From contig JAJRVQ010000124.1 of assembly GCA_024277255.1 (NCBI GenBank), positions 62,001-126,000 of the forward strand: DNA of 64,000 bases. Direction: 5' to 3'. Numbering within the stretch: the first letter of the stretch is position 1; each line of letters begins with the position of its first letter. Position numbers and translations under genes: made by a program. The notes beneath the pieces are model-generated. The model was given only the letters and a program-made list of their open reading frames with translations, made no database searches and was not told where the DNA came from. Origin of the DNA: Acidobacteriota bacterium (GTDB taxonomy: Bacteria > Acidobacteriota > Thermoanaerobaculia > Multivoradales > SZUA-115). Positions 1-7,753 of the stretch are shown here, piece after piece.

Positions 1-433
1 CCTCGTCGCCCCCCATCGTCGAAGCGTGCGCGTGGAGGGCGTTGACCACCTCCAGATTCTCCGGCGCGGCGGCGGCGGCCCGCTTGAACCAGGTGAGAGC
101 TTCCTCGGGCTGGCCGGCCCACTTGAGGATCTCGCCCTTGAGCGCTAGCAACTCGCCGTCTTTGGGCGCCAAGGCGAGCGCCTTGTCGATGGCGATCCGT
201 GCCTCTTCGCTCTTCTGCTGGCGCAGCGTCGCGATGGCGAGGTTGGCCAACGCTAGCGGCTCGCCCGGGGTCAAGCGAGCCAACAGGCGAAAGATCTCCT
301 CGGCTTCGCCCGGCCGTTCGTTCTCGAGCTGCGCGATACCCCGGTTGCGCAGCTCAAACGCCCGGTCCGAAAGCGCGGCGCCGGCCACCACCAGTGCGAT
401 GAGCAGAAGGAAGGGGAGAGCACGTCTACGCAT
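1..433 (-). CDS. TPR-repeat protein, 3' end outside window
   Basis: The minus strand reads open from ATG at 433 to the window edge, giving 144 residues without a stop. The start MRRRALPFLLLIALVVAGAA is a signal peptide or anchor. After it come helical pairs of about 34 residues with TPR spacing, for example LEPG-like turns and APKDGELLALKGEIL. TPR proteins act as protein-protein scaffolds, here probably in the periplasm or at the membrane. The gene continues leftwards, so its length and any further domains are unknown. I infer the TPR identity from the repeat pattern; the partner is not visible. Confidence 0.75.
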   Translation of the reverse strand, partial: MRRRALPFLLLIALVVAGAALSDRAFELRNRGIAQLENERPGEAEEIFRLLARLTPGEPLALANLAIATLRQQKSEEARIAIDKALALAPKDGELLALKGEILKWAGQPEEALTWFKRAAAAAPENLEVVNALHAHASTMGGDE

Positions 434-484
434 AGCCACGGATTGTACCCAGGTGCGCCGTCCCAGGCGGCGGGATCGCCTCTA

Positions 485-733
485 TTATTTCGTCACCACC
501 CGGTAGATCAACAGCAAGAGTACCGAACCGGCCACCGCGATCAGCAAACTCGGCAGATTGAAGCCGTGAATGCCGCCAAAACCCATGAGCGTGGCCAAGA
601 ACCCGCCCAGCATCGCACCGCAGACACCGAGGATGAGCGTCATCACCAGCCCCCCTTTGTCCTTGCCCGGCATCAACACCTTGGCCAAGAACCCGGCCAG
701 CAAACCGAAAATGACCCAAGCGAAACAACCCAT
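485..733 (-). CDS. GlsB/YeaQ/YmgE-family small membrane protein
   Basis: This 82-residue protein has three hydrophobic helices, at about residues 3-20, 29-50 and 58-78. It carries the glycine-rich pattern of the transglycosylase-associated/GlsB family: LLAGFLAKVLMPGKDKGG, then LILGVCGAMLGGFLA, then PSLLIAVAGSVLLLLIYR. A GGAGGAG ribosome site lies 7 bases before the ATG. Family members are small inner-membrane proteins often linked to stress responses, and their biochemical role is not settled. It stands alone, reading away from the TA genes that follow. Confidence 0.9.
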   Translation of the reverse strand: MGCFAWVIFGLLAGFLAKVLMPGKDKGGLVMTLILGVCGAMLGGFLATLMGFGGIHGFNLPSLLIAVAGSVLLLLIYRVVTK

Positions 734-909
734 AGTTCAACTCCTCCGAAGTGGTGTTGGAAGCGCCCAGCAATGGCTGGAAGCCGTGAGGAGAGTGTAG
801 CAGTGGTGGCGGACTCTGCGCCCGCTGCACGAGGCAGCGATTCGGCAGCGAAGAGCTGTCATGACGCATGTATTGACAGCGTCTGTCGTCTTCTGCCATC
901 GTGCTGAAG

Positions 910-1401
910 ATGAGCGCCAAGAGCCACCAACTTCAGATCCGAGTGAGCGCGGAGCAGAAGCGAGCCCTCCAAGACCGAGCGACGAGTGCCGGTCAGACCG
1001 TCTCCGCCTTCGTCCTTTCGCGGGTCCTACCCGCAGATCAGCTGCGGTTCGCGGAGATCTTGCGCGCTCTCCGAAATCGGGAGAACCGCCGGTTTGCCTT
1101 GGCGGAACTCAACGATTTGCTATCGAGCCTGGCGCCGGTTGAGTTGCAGCGTGCAGTGGCAGACGCGGACCTTCGGGAGCTCTCTGCCCACACCCAAAAC
1201 TACCTGGCGGCGATGGTGGAGCGGGCTTGTGAACGGGGCGGCATCGAGCCTCCCGCTTGGACGCGCACGGTTGAGCCCCTCGCCGAACCGCACTTCGCGA
1301 CCCGGCTCGCAGGTTTGAGGCTCCACCTCCTCCACACAAGCCCCGTGGCCTTCAAACGGCGCAACCTCTTCGTCGACTCCGGCGTGGGCGACCGAGTTTG
1401 A
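910..1401 (+). CDS. Putative RHH-type antitoxin of a nucleotidyltransferase pair
   Basis: The product has about 163 residues from ATG 910; a GTG at 901 is possible. The N-terminal 45 residues (SHQLQIRVSAEQKRALQDRA then TSAGQTVSAFVLSRVLP) fit a ribbon-helix-helix DNA-binding fold of the DUF1778/CopG sort: a beta strand, then two helices. The rest is helical and unassigned. Its stop overlaps the start of the downstream nucleotidyltransferase (TGATG at 1399-1403), so the two are translationally coupled. I infer that it is the antitoxin and autorepressor for that protein. The family assignment is moderate and the pairing is strong. Confidence 0.65.
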   Translation: MSAKSHQLQIRVSAEQKRALQDRATSAGQTVSAFVLSRVLPADQLRFAEILRALRNRENRRFALAELNDLLSSLAPVELQRAVADADLRELSAHTQNYLAAMVERACERGGIEPPAWTRTVEPLAEPHFATRLAGLRLHLLHTSPVAFKRRNLFVDSGVGDRV

Positions 1402-1925
1402 TGTTCCGCCTGACTCGCGAGGAGATGCGCCGTCTCTTCGGCCTGCTCAATGCCGAACTCGAAGCCGAAAATGCCGAGGGCGAACTCTATCTGGTCGGTG
1501 GCGCGGTGATGTGCCTGGTGCTGGACGCACGGGACTCGACCCGAGACATCGACGCCTTCTTCAAACCGACGCGGGTGATCCGCGAGGCGGCAAGACGGGT
1601 TGCCGGCCGGGCCGGCATCGACGAAAGCTGGCTCAACGACGCGGTCAAAGCCTTCCTGAGCCCTCGCGGCGACTTCGAGCCCTACCTCGAACTGGAACAC
1701 TTACGGATCTTCGTCGCTCAACCGCCCTACCTGCTGGCGATGAAATGCGCCGCCATGCGCCTCGGCGAAGAGTTTCACGACTTGGACGACATCCGCTACC
1801 TCCTGCGCTACCTGAACGTCGAAAGCGTCGACCAGGCACTCGCCATCGTCACCCAATACTTCGATGCCGATCAACTCCCGACCAAGACACGGTTGGCGCT
1901 GGAAGAGCTTCTGCCAGGAGGCTAG
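1401..1925 (+). CDS. Nucleotidyltransferase-fold toxin-like protein (DUF6036/AbiEii type)
   Basis: This 174-residue protein shows the nucleotidyltransferase signature: a GGAVMCL motif near residue 35, followed by STRDIDAFF near residue 51, which supplies the paired acidic metal ligands. The later segment LLAMKCAAMRLGEEFHDLDD, with its KxxA helix and acidic turn, is typical of small DUF6036/AbiEii-like members. Such proteins often act as toxins that modify tRNA or other targets in type IV or type II-like TA systems. It starts at ATG 1401 inside the stop codon of the upstream gene, which is the likely antitoxin. The substrate cannot be read from the sequence. Confidence 0.75.
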   Translation: MFRLTREEMRRLFGLLNAELEAENAEGELYLVGGAVMCLVLDARDSTRDIDAFFKPTRVIREAARRVAGRAGIDESWLNDAVKAFLSPRGDFEPYLELEHLRIFVAQPPYLLAMKCAAMRLGEEFHDLDDIRYLLRYLNVESVDQALAIVTQYFDADQLPTKTRLALEELLPGG

Positions 1926-1969
1926 CGCGAGCGCCGCACCGCTGCCACCACGTCTGGCATCGGTTCACC
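1922..1969 (-). pseudogene. Fossil C-terminal tail of an HTH antitoxin gene
   Basis: The minus strand encodes GEPMPDVVAAVRRSR followed by a stop. This is the same 15-residue string found near the C terminus of the intact helix-turn-helix antitoxin at 7433-7669. The DNA match between 1940-1970 and the 7455-7490 region is nearly complete over about 30 bases. The fragment is wedged between the nucleotidyltransferase stop and the yefM start, and no other part of the antitoxin remains here. Confidence 0.65.
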
Positions 1970-1974
1970 GTTTC

Positions 1975-2217
1975 ATGAAGTCCATCACCGCAGCGAACGC
2001 TCGCAAGATCCTCCATCGCCAGCTCGACCAAGTCGCGCTCAGCAGCGAACCGGTTCGGATCATTGGCAAGCGAGCTAACGCCGTGCTGGTCTCCGAGCCA
2101 ACCTGGCGAGCGTTGGCGGAGACGGTGTATCTGTCCTCGAAGTCCGGCGTTGCCTCCTCGATCCGCGAAGGGATGGAAGCACCGCTCGAAGAGTGCATCG
2201 AGGAACTGGACTGGTGA
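1975..2217 (+). CDS. Phd/YefM-family antitoxin, apparently orphan
   Basis: This 80-residue protein begins MKSITAANARKILHRQLDQV and continues SSEPVRIIGKRANAVLVSEP, the usual Phd/YefM N-terminal DNA-binding domain. Its C terminus is acidic and ends ECIEELDW, as in antitoxins that wrap a YoeB-type toxin. The start at 1975 was chosen because the family begins at this Met; upstream codons in the same frame are low-complexity. No YoeB/RelE coding sequence follows in the next 180 bases, so the antitoxin looks solitary. It may act as an anti-toxin for a partner elsewhere or be a remnant. Confidence 0.8.
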   Translation: MKSITAANARKILHRQLDQVALSSEPVRIIGKRANAVLVSEPTWRALAETVYLSSKSGVASSIREGMEAPLEECIEELDW

Positions 2218-2396
2218 ACCGATCCCGAAACCGAGAGTCGGTCACGTAGCTAAGCGGATCACTAGCGCCCCCAAAGCATTCCCGTATACACTCCCATCTT
2301 CGATATGAGACGGGAGGAATCTCTGAGCCGCCGAGCTGCCTGTAAAGGTAGCGATCGCTCTGTGGGTGGTGGTATGCCCCTAGAGGGCGTGCTGCC

Positions 2397-5300
2397 TTGT
2401 GTTTCGGTTCTTCGGGGGTCTACTTGAACTCCGAGTTGCCTCGGCTTGGTACCCAGGCGGATTTGATCAGTACCCTCGTCGAGCGCTACAGAGCCTCGGG
2501 TGAGACTCCGCGCCCCAAGGTTGTCTTCTTGGTCGGTTGGCCAATCTCGGCGCCTCTAGAAGAAGGGCAAGCAGGCGTTCCGGGAGTTGGAGAACTTACC
2601 GCACGCGCCGAAAAGTGGCTCAGAGACCGGAGTCTCGGCCACGATGAAGAGGGCTCGGCCGATCCTGTGGCTTGCTACCAGAGCGCTATGGATGCGGTTG
2701 GAAAGAAGGCCGGCGGTGCATCCGCCGTGGACGAACTGGTTCGTGGCGCGGTTCTGGAGGCGCATAGAGCTTGCAGAGCGGCGAGTATCCCGAACGCAAC
2801 CAACCACAACGCGGTCAGGCGATTTTGCGAGGAGCTAGAAGCGCGGCACGAAGATTGGGTGCTGAGCCCAGGGGTTGAGTATTTGGGCCGGCTGACCAGC
2901 GAATTTCAGAGCTTCTGTGGGGGTGTGGTGCTGACCACGAACTTCGATCCACTGATTGAGGTGGCGATTCGTCGCCACGGTGGCTCTCCTTTCAAAGATG
3001 TCGTGGGACCCAGTGGCCAGCTTCGCGCGGGCGTTCAGTCGGGAATCACCTCGGTGGTCCATGTCCACGGCTCCTGGAGTAGCGAGGCAAGGACCCTGCA
3101 CCGGGAGGTTGTCCTCGCGAAGAAGCGACCGGAGCTGACAAGGGCACTCGCCAAGCTCTTGAAAGACTCCACTGTTGTTGTGGTTGGCTACGGCGGGTGG
3201 AAGGATGTCTTTAGGGAAGCACTGAGGGAGGCCGCCACGGCGGATGATTCCGGTTTTGAGCTCCTATGGAGTTTCTTCACGAAAGAGGAGCTCAAGATCG
3301 AAGCCGGATTGCACCGGCTTTCGGAAATGTTCCCGCGGGCCGACTTCTACAAAGGCGTCAACTGCCACAAGTTCTTCCGGAAGCTATTCAAGAAGCTGAA
3401 GAGGTCCCCTTCTCCACAGACACTCGTTGCACAGGCCGAATACCGCCGCTGGGCCCACCAACGGCACGAGGGCCTCCCGCTCATCGGCCTGGGCGAAAGC
3501 GCCAAGCTGCGCTTCGATGAAGTTTACGTACCGCTGCGGATCACCGGCCGGTTCGGTGAGATGGCGAGCCGAGATCCTGAAGAAGAGGCCTCGGCCGCCG
3601 GCAGGCAACCGGACCTCGATGATCTCAAGATCGAGGGGATCTTCGCTGACGCAGTTTCCCGAGAATCGCACCGACTGGTTGTTGGCCTGCCAGGCTCCGG
3701 CAAGACCACGGCGTTGAAGAATCTCTTCCGGCTCTGCCTTGCAGCCAAAGAGGATGAACCGCCGTTGGTGGGGCTGGAGCCGGGAACATTGCCGCTGCTG
3801 ATCAAGCTCTCCAGCTTAGCGGGCGACAAACTGCCTCTTCTTCGACAGGAGTCCGGCGACTGGACGAGCAGCGAGGCCGCTCAGCGGTTGAGCTCGATCG
3901 TGGTCGAGCTGGCCGGCGGAGGTTTTCCCGACGCGGAGAGCCGGCTGCCCCGGCTGTGGGAGCGCGGTACCTTGCTACTCCTTCTTGACGGTCTGGACGA
4001 ACTGCCCACGCGGGAAGATCGCGCCGACCTCTGCCGCCTGCTGGCGGCGGCCGGGCCGAGCCTGCCTGCCGGCACCAAGATCGTCCTCTCGTGCCGCCAA
4101 GAGGGCTACAGCGAGGAGCAAGAGCCGCTCGGGAAGGGCTTCGCGAGGCTGGAAGTGGCCCCGCTCAACTTGGATCAGATCCTGGAGCTGGTCGAACGCT
4201 GGTTCGACGAAGCGGGGCGTGCGAGCAAGAGCGAGAAAGAGTGGTCTCTGAACTCAGAGGAGTTGGAGGAACACAAGAAGGACCTGGTCGGCTATCTAAA
4301 GACTCTTCCTCAAGGCGAGCCTCTGCACCATCTGGTCGGCTCGCCGCTCCTGCTGACTCTGCTCTGCCTTTCCGTCGCTCGCGGCGGCGAGATCCCCCGC
4401 CGCCGTGCCTCCTTCCTCAACGGCTGCTTGCGCCTGCTCCTCGGCGGCTGGGACCGCTCCAGCGGTCAAAGAGAGCGCCCTCAGCTCGATATCGATCTGG
4501 CCTTGGCGGTGCTCCGGCGGCTGGCGGGCGAGTTGTTCCGGCGAGGCGAGACCGAGATCGAGACGGAGGCGCTGATCGAACTGGTCCGCGAAAGGCTCGC
4601 GATCCTCGGTAGCGCTGCGGAGGCCGGCAAGGTTGTCCGCTGGTGGGCGACGGACGCGATGGTCCTGGAAACGCTGAGGGCAAGATCCGCGTCCGAGAGC
4701 TACCAGTTCCGCCACCTATCCCTCCAAGACTACCTGGCCGCCTGCGACCTGGCGGCGAGCGGCGAAACCGCAATCGAACGATTCGCCGCCCAAGAAGGGT
4801 CCGACTGGGCGCGGGCCAAGCGCGGCCGCAAAGAAGTCCTACGGCTGTTGGCGGGCCTCCCGGAACACCGCGTCTTTACCCCATTGCTGCGTGGCCTTCT
4901 CAAGGCCGATCCGCATCTCGAAGAGATCAGGATCGTCAAGAGCTGCCTTCTCGAAGCGTTCGAGGTAGAGGCCGAGGCGTTCGAGACGGCACTAGATCCC
5001 ACCAAGCCGCCCTCCGGCAGGTCGAAAGAGCAGATCAACGAGCGCATGCTCCGCGCGCTGGGCCTCTTGGACTGGCGGCTACCGCCAACCTTGGCGCCGT
5101 GGCTCCAGAGGGTCGCCACGGAGGCGAGGGAGAAGCAAGATCACGAGGTTGAGGAGGAGGCCGCGCGGTTCCTAAAGAAGCTGGGGCTGGAGTTTGAGCC
5201 AAGGGTGGACGAGGGCCGTGCCGGTGACAAGGCGACGCCACCGACTCTGCCCAAGATGCGCTCCATTCCGCTGAGAGTTCCCCGGTTGGGCAGGATGAAC

Positions 5301-6119
5301 TACGCCCCTACGCGGATGCGCTCCTTGCCCATGGACGCTAGCCGTGCCGTGGATGGACAGGTCATCGAGGAAGTGGCAACTAGAATCCGCTTCCTCCCTG
5401 TCCCGGCCGGCGGCTTCACCATGGGTAGCGATGAGATCTCAGAGAACGAGCGCCCACTTCGCCCAATACAACTCTCCGCTTTTTGGCTAGCTGAAACCGC
5501 CACCACCAACCGCCAGTACGGTCAGTTCCTACGTAGCCAGCGTGGTAGCCAGAAGGTCCGCGAACCCTTCCGCTGGCGTGATGAGCGCTTCTCCCACCCC
5601 GAACAGCCAGTGGTTGCGGTGAACTGGGAGGAGGCGATGGCCTTTTGTGGTTGGCTGAGCCAGCAGAAGACTCTCCGGTCGAAAAGGTTGAAGGCGATCT
5701 TGCCGAGCGAAGCGCAGTGGGAGTACGTGGCGCGGGGAGGGGAGAGTTGGCGCTACCCGTGGGGGAATGAGCCGGAGCCGAACGAGAGGCTGGCCTGCTT
5801 TGGTCGAGACTGGGAGAAGGATGGACCTGAGCCGGTGGGTTCGTTGGCGGCTGGTACAGGCCCTTTCGGCCATGCGGACCTGGCGGGCAATGTATGGGAG
5901 TGGTGTCGGGATCCGAAGGAGGATGGTCTCTACAGAAGGCTGAAGAAGGCGGAACTTAATCCCAAAGGTTGGGGAGGCAGCGAGACTCGGTTTCTTCGGG
6001 GCGGCTGCTGGGCCAGTTCAGACTGTTACTTGCACTCAGATAGTCGCCGCAGGAGTCCTGCCAGGCTTCGCGACGACGGTATCGGCTTTCGAGTTGCTCT
6101 CGTTCCCTTGAGCCCTTGA
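2397..6119 (+). CDS. SIR2-NACHT-FGE multidomain STAND-like protein (putative antiphage)
   Basis: The product has 1240 residues from TTG 2397; TTG 2424 is an alternative start. Residues about 40-330 are a SIR2-type NADase-like domain with VVFLVGWPISAP (a variant of the usual GAG nucleotide loop), TTNFDPLIE (catalytic Asn region), HVHGSW (candidate catalytic His) and VVVGYGG. A NACHT-type NTPase follows, with Walker A GLPGSGKTT at about 430-438 and Walker B LLLLLDGLDELP at about 526-537. Residues 995-1238 form a formylglycine-generating-enzyme (FGE/C-type-lectin-like) domain containing VPAGGFTMGSDE, WEYVARGG, LAGNVWEWC and RFLRGGCW. SIR2 effectors coupled to STAND sensors deplete NAD during phage attack in known Avs/Thoeris-like systems. 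I infer the FGE domain is the sensing end. The gene stands alone, flanked by TA genes. Confidence 0.85.
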   Translation: MCFGSSGVYLNSELPRLGTQADLISTLVERYRASGETPRPKVVFLVGWPISAPLEEGQAGVPGVGELTARAEKWLRDRSLGHDEEGSADPVACYQSAMDAVGKKAGGASAVDELVRGAVLEAHRACRAASIPNATNHNAVRRFCEELEARHEDWVLSPGVEYLGRLTSEFQSFCGGVVLTTNFDPLIEVAIRRHGGSPFKDVVGPSGQLRAGVQSGITSVVHVHGSWSSEARTLHREVVLAKKRPELTRALAKLLKDSTVVVVGYGGWKDVFREALREAATADDSGFELLWSFFTKEELKIEAGLHRLSEMFPRADFYKGVNCHKFFRKLFKKLKRSPSPQTLVAQAEYRRWAHQRHEGLPLIGLGESAKLRFDEVYVPLRITGRFGEMASRDPEEEASAAGRQPDLDDLKIEGIFADAVSRESHRLVVGLPGSGKTTALKNLFRLCLAAKEDEPPLVGLEPGTLPLLIKLSSLAGDKLPLLRQESGDWTSSEAAQRLSSIVVELAGGGFPDAESRLPRLWERGTLLLLLDGLDELPTREDRADLCRLLAAAGPSLPAGTKIVLSCRQEGYSEEQEPLGKGFARLEVAPLNLDQILELVERWFDEAGRASKSEKEWSLNSEELEEHKKDLVGYLKTLPQGEPLHHLVGSPLLLTLLCLSVARGGEIPRRRASFLNGCLRLLLGGWDRSSGQRERPQLDIDLALAVLRRLAGELFRRGETEIETEALIELVRERLAILGSAAEAGKVVRWWATDAMVLETLRARSASESYQFRHLSLQDYLAACDLAASGETAIERFAAQEGSDWARAKRGRKEVLRLLAGLPEHRVFTPLLRGLLKADPHLEEIRIVKSCLLEAFEVEAEAFETALDPTKPPSGRSKEQINERMLRALGLLDWRLPPTLAPWLQRVATEAREKQDHEVEEEAARFLKKLGLEFEPRVDEGRAGDKATPPTLPKMRSIPLRVPRLGRMNYAPTRMRSLPMDASRAVDGQVIEEVATRIRFLPVPAGGFTMGSDEISENERPLRPIQLSAFWLAETATTNRQYGQFLRSQRGSQKVREPFRWRDERFSHPEQPVVAVNWEEAMAFCGWLSQQKTLRSKRLKAILPSEAQWEYVARGGESWRYPWGNEPEPNERLACFGRDWEKDGPEPVGSLAAGTGPFGHADLAGNVWEWCRDPKEDGLYRRLKKAELNPKGWGGSETRFLRGGCWASSDCYLHSDSRRRSPARLRDDGIGFRVALVPLSP

Positions 6120-6128
6120 GCCCTTGAG
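6105..6128 (+). repeat. Three tandem copies of CCCTTGAG spanning the stop codon
   Basis: The 8-base unit CCCTTGAG occurs three times in a row and is followed by CCCCTGG. The stop codon of the SIR2-NACHT-FGE gene lies within the second copy (TGA ending at 6119). Slippage here would move the stop by a few residues only. Confidence 0.8.
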
Positions 6129-6155
6129 CCCCTGGCGGTTCGAATGTTTCTGTGA

Positions 6156-6527
6156 GTGCGAACGGTCGTGGTCCGGCAGCGGGCTCAGCCCGCTGCTACA
6201 GTGTGCTGGACCAGACAGTGTGCCGGTCATCTCGGAGACCTTGCACTGGTAGAGTTGGTTCATGGACTGGAACATCTTCCCGGTGGCGACTTGATCCAGC
6301 AGGGCTTGCTGGACCTCGCGGTCTCGGCTGAGACGGTGCCTTCGCTGTTGGTTTCGATCGGTGCTCCGCGTCTGCGGAGCCTCGGCCTTGCGGTGGGCGA
6401 GGTTTCTTTCTCCGATACTGAGCATCGTCTCTACCTGCTACTCGCCGAGGAAGACTCCGACTCGGCCCATTCTCGCTACAACGCTCTGATTCGCCGGCTG
6501 GTCAGTTTCGAGCGATGCGTCAGTTAG
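6156..6527 (+). CDS. Hypothetical protein, possibly 5'-truncated
   Basis: The frame opens at GTG 6156 but looks protein-like only from about codon 30: LALVELVHGLEHLPGGDLIQ, a hydrophobic middle, then EHRLYLLLAEEDSDSAHSRY and IRRLVSFERCVS. Codon use and hydrophobic spacing in that part are those of a real soluble protein, whereas the first 29 codons cross a perfect hairpin and look non-coding. Its native start may have been lost when the region upstream was rearranged. I do not recognise a characterised family and propose no function. Confidence 0.4.
   Translation: MRTVVVRQRAQPAATVCWTRQCAGHLGDLALVELVHGLEHLPGGDLIQQGLLDLAVSAETVPSLLVSIGAPRLRSLGLAVGEVSFSDTEHRLYLLLAEEDSDSAHSRYNALIRRLVSFERCVS
6176..6196. 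other. Perfect 9-bp stem, 3-base loop hairpin
   Basis: GCAGCGGGC and GCCCGCTGC flank the loop TCA, 57 bases after the stop of the SIR2-NACHT-FGE gene. No T-run follows, so it is a poor intrinsic terminator on the plus strand. GC-rich hairpins at this distance are also known downstream of variable regions in diversity-generating retroelements. Confidence 0.6.
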
Positions 6528-6666
6528 CCGACGGGGCGCGTGTTGGGCGCCGCCTAGTCAGCGTGCCTGTCGATTAGTCAGATCTTCTCAAGCGAACTCG
6601 GCTCGAAGAGTTTGCGACTCTTGTAGGGTGGTGCCCCTTGCAGGGATGCCGTGTGCTGGGCTTACT

Positions 6667-6996
6667 TCAGATCAATCGCAGCTCCGCGTGATCCTCGAAG
6701 TGGCGAAAGTCGGCGTCGCGGGTGATGAGGGGAGTTCGGTGGTCGATGCAGCTTTGCGAGATTAGGGTGTCGGCGAGGCCTGCTTTGAGTTTGTGGCTGA
6801 GGAGGGTGGCTCGGGTTGCCGCGGCCCGTTCCCAGTAGCCGGGACGGACTTCCAGCAGGGGCAGTTCTCGAATCCAACGGGCAACTCGGGGGTCCAGCTT
6901 GGGGTTGGAGAGAATCTCGCTGAGGACGACGGGCGGTAGGCCGACTGGGTGCCGGGCCGGGTGCCGCCGCGACCGCGTACCAGCCAACGAGTCCAC
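6667..6996 (-). CDS. PIN-domain protein with shortened N terminus
   Basis: Residues 20-109 match a VapC-like PIN domain: GLPPVVLSEILSNPKL with the second acidic residue, then LADTLISQSC, then PLITRDADFRHF with the C-terminal acidic pair. Normally such proteins begin with VDTSxxI and about 25 further residues. Here the start reads VVDSLAGTRSRRHPARH, so the first metal-binding motif seems fused to later sequence with several codons missing. The GTG start lies 3 bases after the stop of the neighbouring PIN gene and has no ribosome site of its own. Either a diverged second toxin or a decayed one; probably inactive. Confidence 0.55.
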   Translation of the reverse strand: MDSLAGTRSRRHPARHPVGLPPVVLSEILSNPKLDPRVARWIRELPLLEVRPGYWERAAATRATLLSHKLKAGLADTLISQSCIDHRTPLITRDADFRHFEDHAELRLI

Positions 6997-6998
6997 AA

Positions 6999-7436
6999 CT
7001 AGGGCATTTGCACTTCGACCAGGTCTTGGACCCTCCTCGCCAGCCGCTGATCTAGCGTCAGCAGGGGCAGGTTGGTGAGACGGGCAAGAGCGACATACTC
7101 GGCGTCATAGGTCTTGGCCCAGCCGAGAGCGCCGGCGAGGCGGCGTGCTTCTTCGTAGAGTTCGCGCGGGCCGGTAAGTTGTAGCGAGCTGCTCAGCAGG
7201 CGCTCGACGGCGAGTTCGGCGAGCTTTCGGCTGATCTCGCGGCGCCACTGCAAGCCCTGGATGGCGGAGAGGACTTCCGAACGTAGCAAGAACGGGGCGT
7301 GCAGCGCACCGGGCGCACCGGGAAGGAGGTCGAAGCCGGCTTCCGAGAGGCAGATCGCGGTGGCGGCGCTGGCGTCGAGAACCCAGCTTTGTTCGCTCTT
7401 GCCAGCGAGTCGATGGAAGGCCGTCGCCGCGCTCAA
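6999..7436 (-). CDS. PIN-domain ribonuclease toxin
   Basis: This 145-residue protein contains the PIN metal-binding residues: SWVLDASAATAICL (first Asp, near residue 21), LRSEVLSAIQG (Glu), TYDAEYVALA (Asp) and LLTLDQRLAR (C-terminal Asp). VapC-type PIN toxins cleave RNA, commonly tRNA or rRNA. The TTG start overlaps the stop of the upstream helix-turn-helix antitoxin by four bases (TTGA), showing coupling. It forms a two-gene TA operon with 7433-7669, with a degenerate second PIN gene behind it. The four acidic positions suggest an active enzyme. Confidence 0.82.
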   Translation of the reverse strand: MSAATAFHRLAGKSEQSWVLDASAATAICLSEAGFDLLPGAPGALHAPFLLRSEVLSAIQGLQWRREISRKLAELAVERLLSSSLQLTGPRELYEEARRLAGALGWAKTYDAEYVALARLTNLPLLTLDQRLARRVQDLVEVQMP

Positions 7437-7669
7437 CGACCGGCTCGCGAGCGGCGTACTGCCGCCACCACGTCTGGCATCGGCTCACCGGTCGCCGTCC
7501 TGCGCCAGGCGGTGGGCAGCTGGCGGGCGACCTCCACGGGAAGGTCGTTTTCCTGGATCTGCAACTGTAGACCGACCTTCTTGGCGGGTAACTTCCCGCT
7601 GCGGATCCACCGCCGAATCGTCTCGGGATCTCTGCCAACTCTCGCCGCTGCTTCTTGGACGGTGATCAT
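7433..7669 (-). CDS. Excisionase-type HTH antitoxin
   Basis: This 78-residue protein starts MITVQEAAARVGRDPETIRR, then WIRSGKLPAKKVG, a MerR/excisionase-type winged helix with the typical binding turn. The C-terminal tail ends GEPMPDVVAAVRRSRAGR and probably embraces the PIN toxin. It is the first gene of the minus-strand TA operon. The same tail sequence survives as a fossil at 1922-1969, so this antitoxin type was present more than once. I infer the antitoxin role from its position and the four-base overlap with the toxin. Confidence 0.8.
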   Translation of the reverse strand: MITVQEAAARVGRDPETIRRWIRSGKLPAKKVGLQLQIQENDLPVEVARQLPTAWRRTATGEPMPDVVAAVRRSRAGR

Positions 7670-7753
7670 TGTGGCATGCTACTACAATCTTGGTTCGACA
7701 GGGCCAGGATCGCGTGCCGGTTAGTTCGGCAGCAGGACACTAGGCAATGCTGC

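Noticed and set aside
2218-2308. Possible YoeB remnant after the orphan YefM
   Set aside because: A VAKRIT stretch resembles WSRRIT weakly, but the flanking residues and the conserved C-terminal YHY end are absent.
6176-6196. The 9-bp hairpin as an intrinsic terminator
   Set aside because: No T-run follows on either strand, so it is listed only as a hairpin of unknown role.
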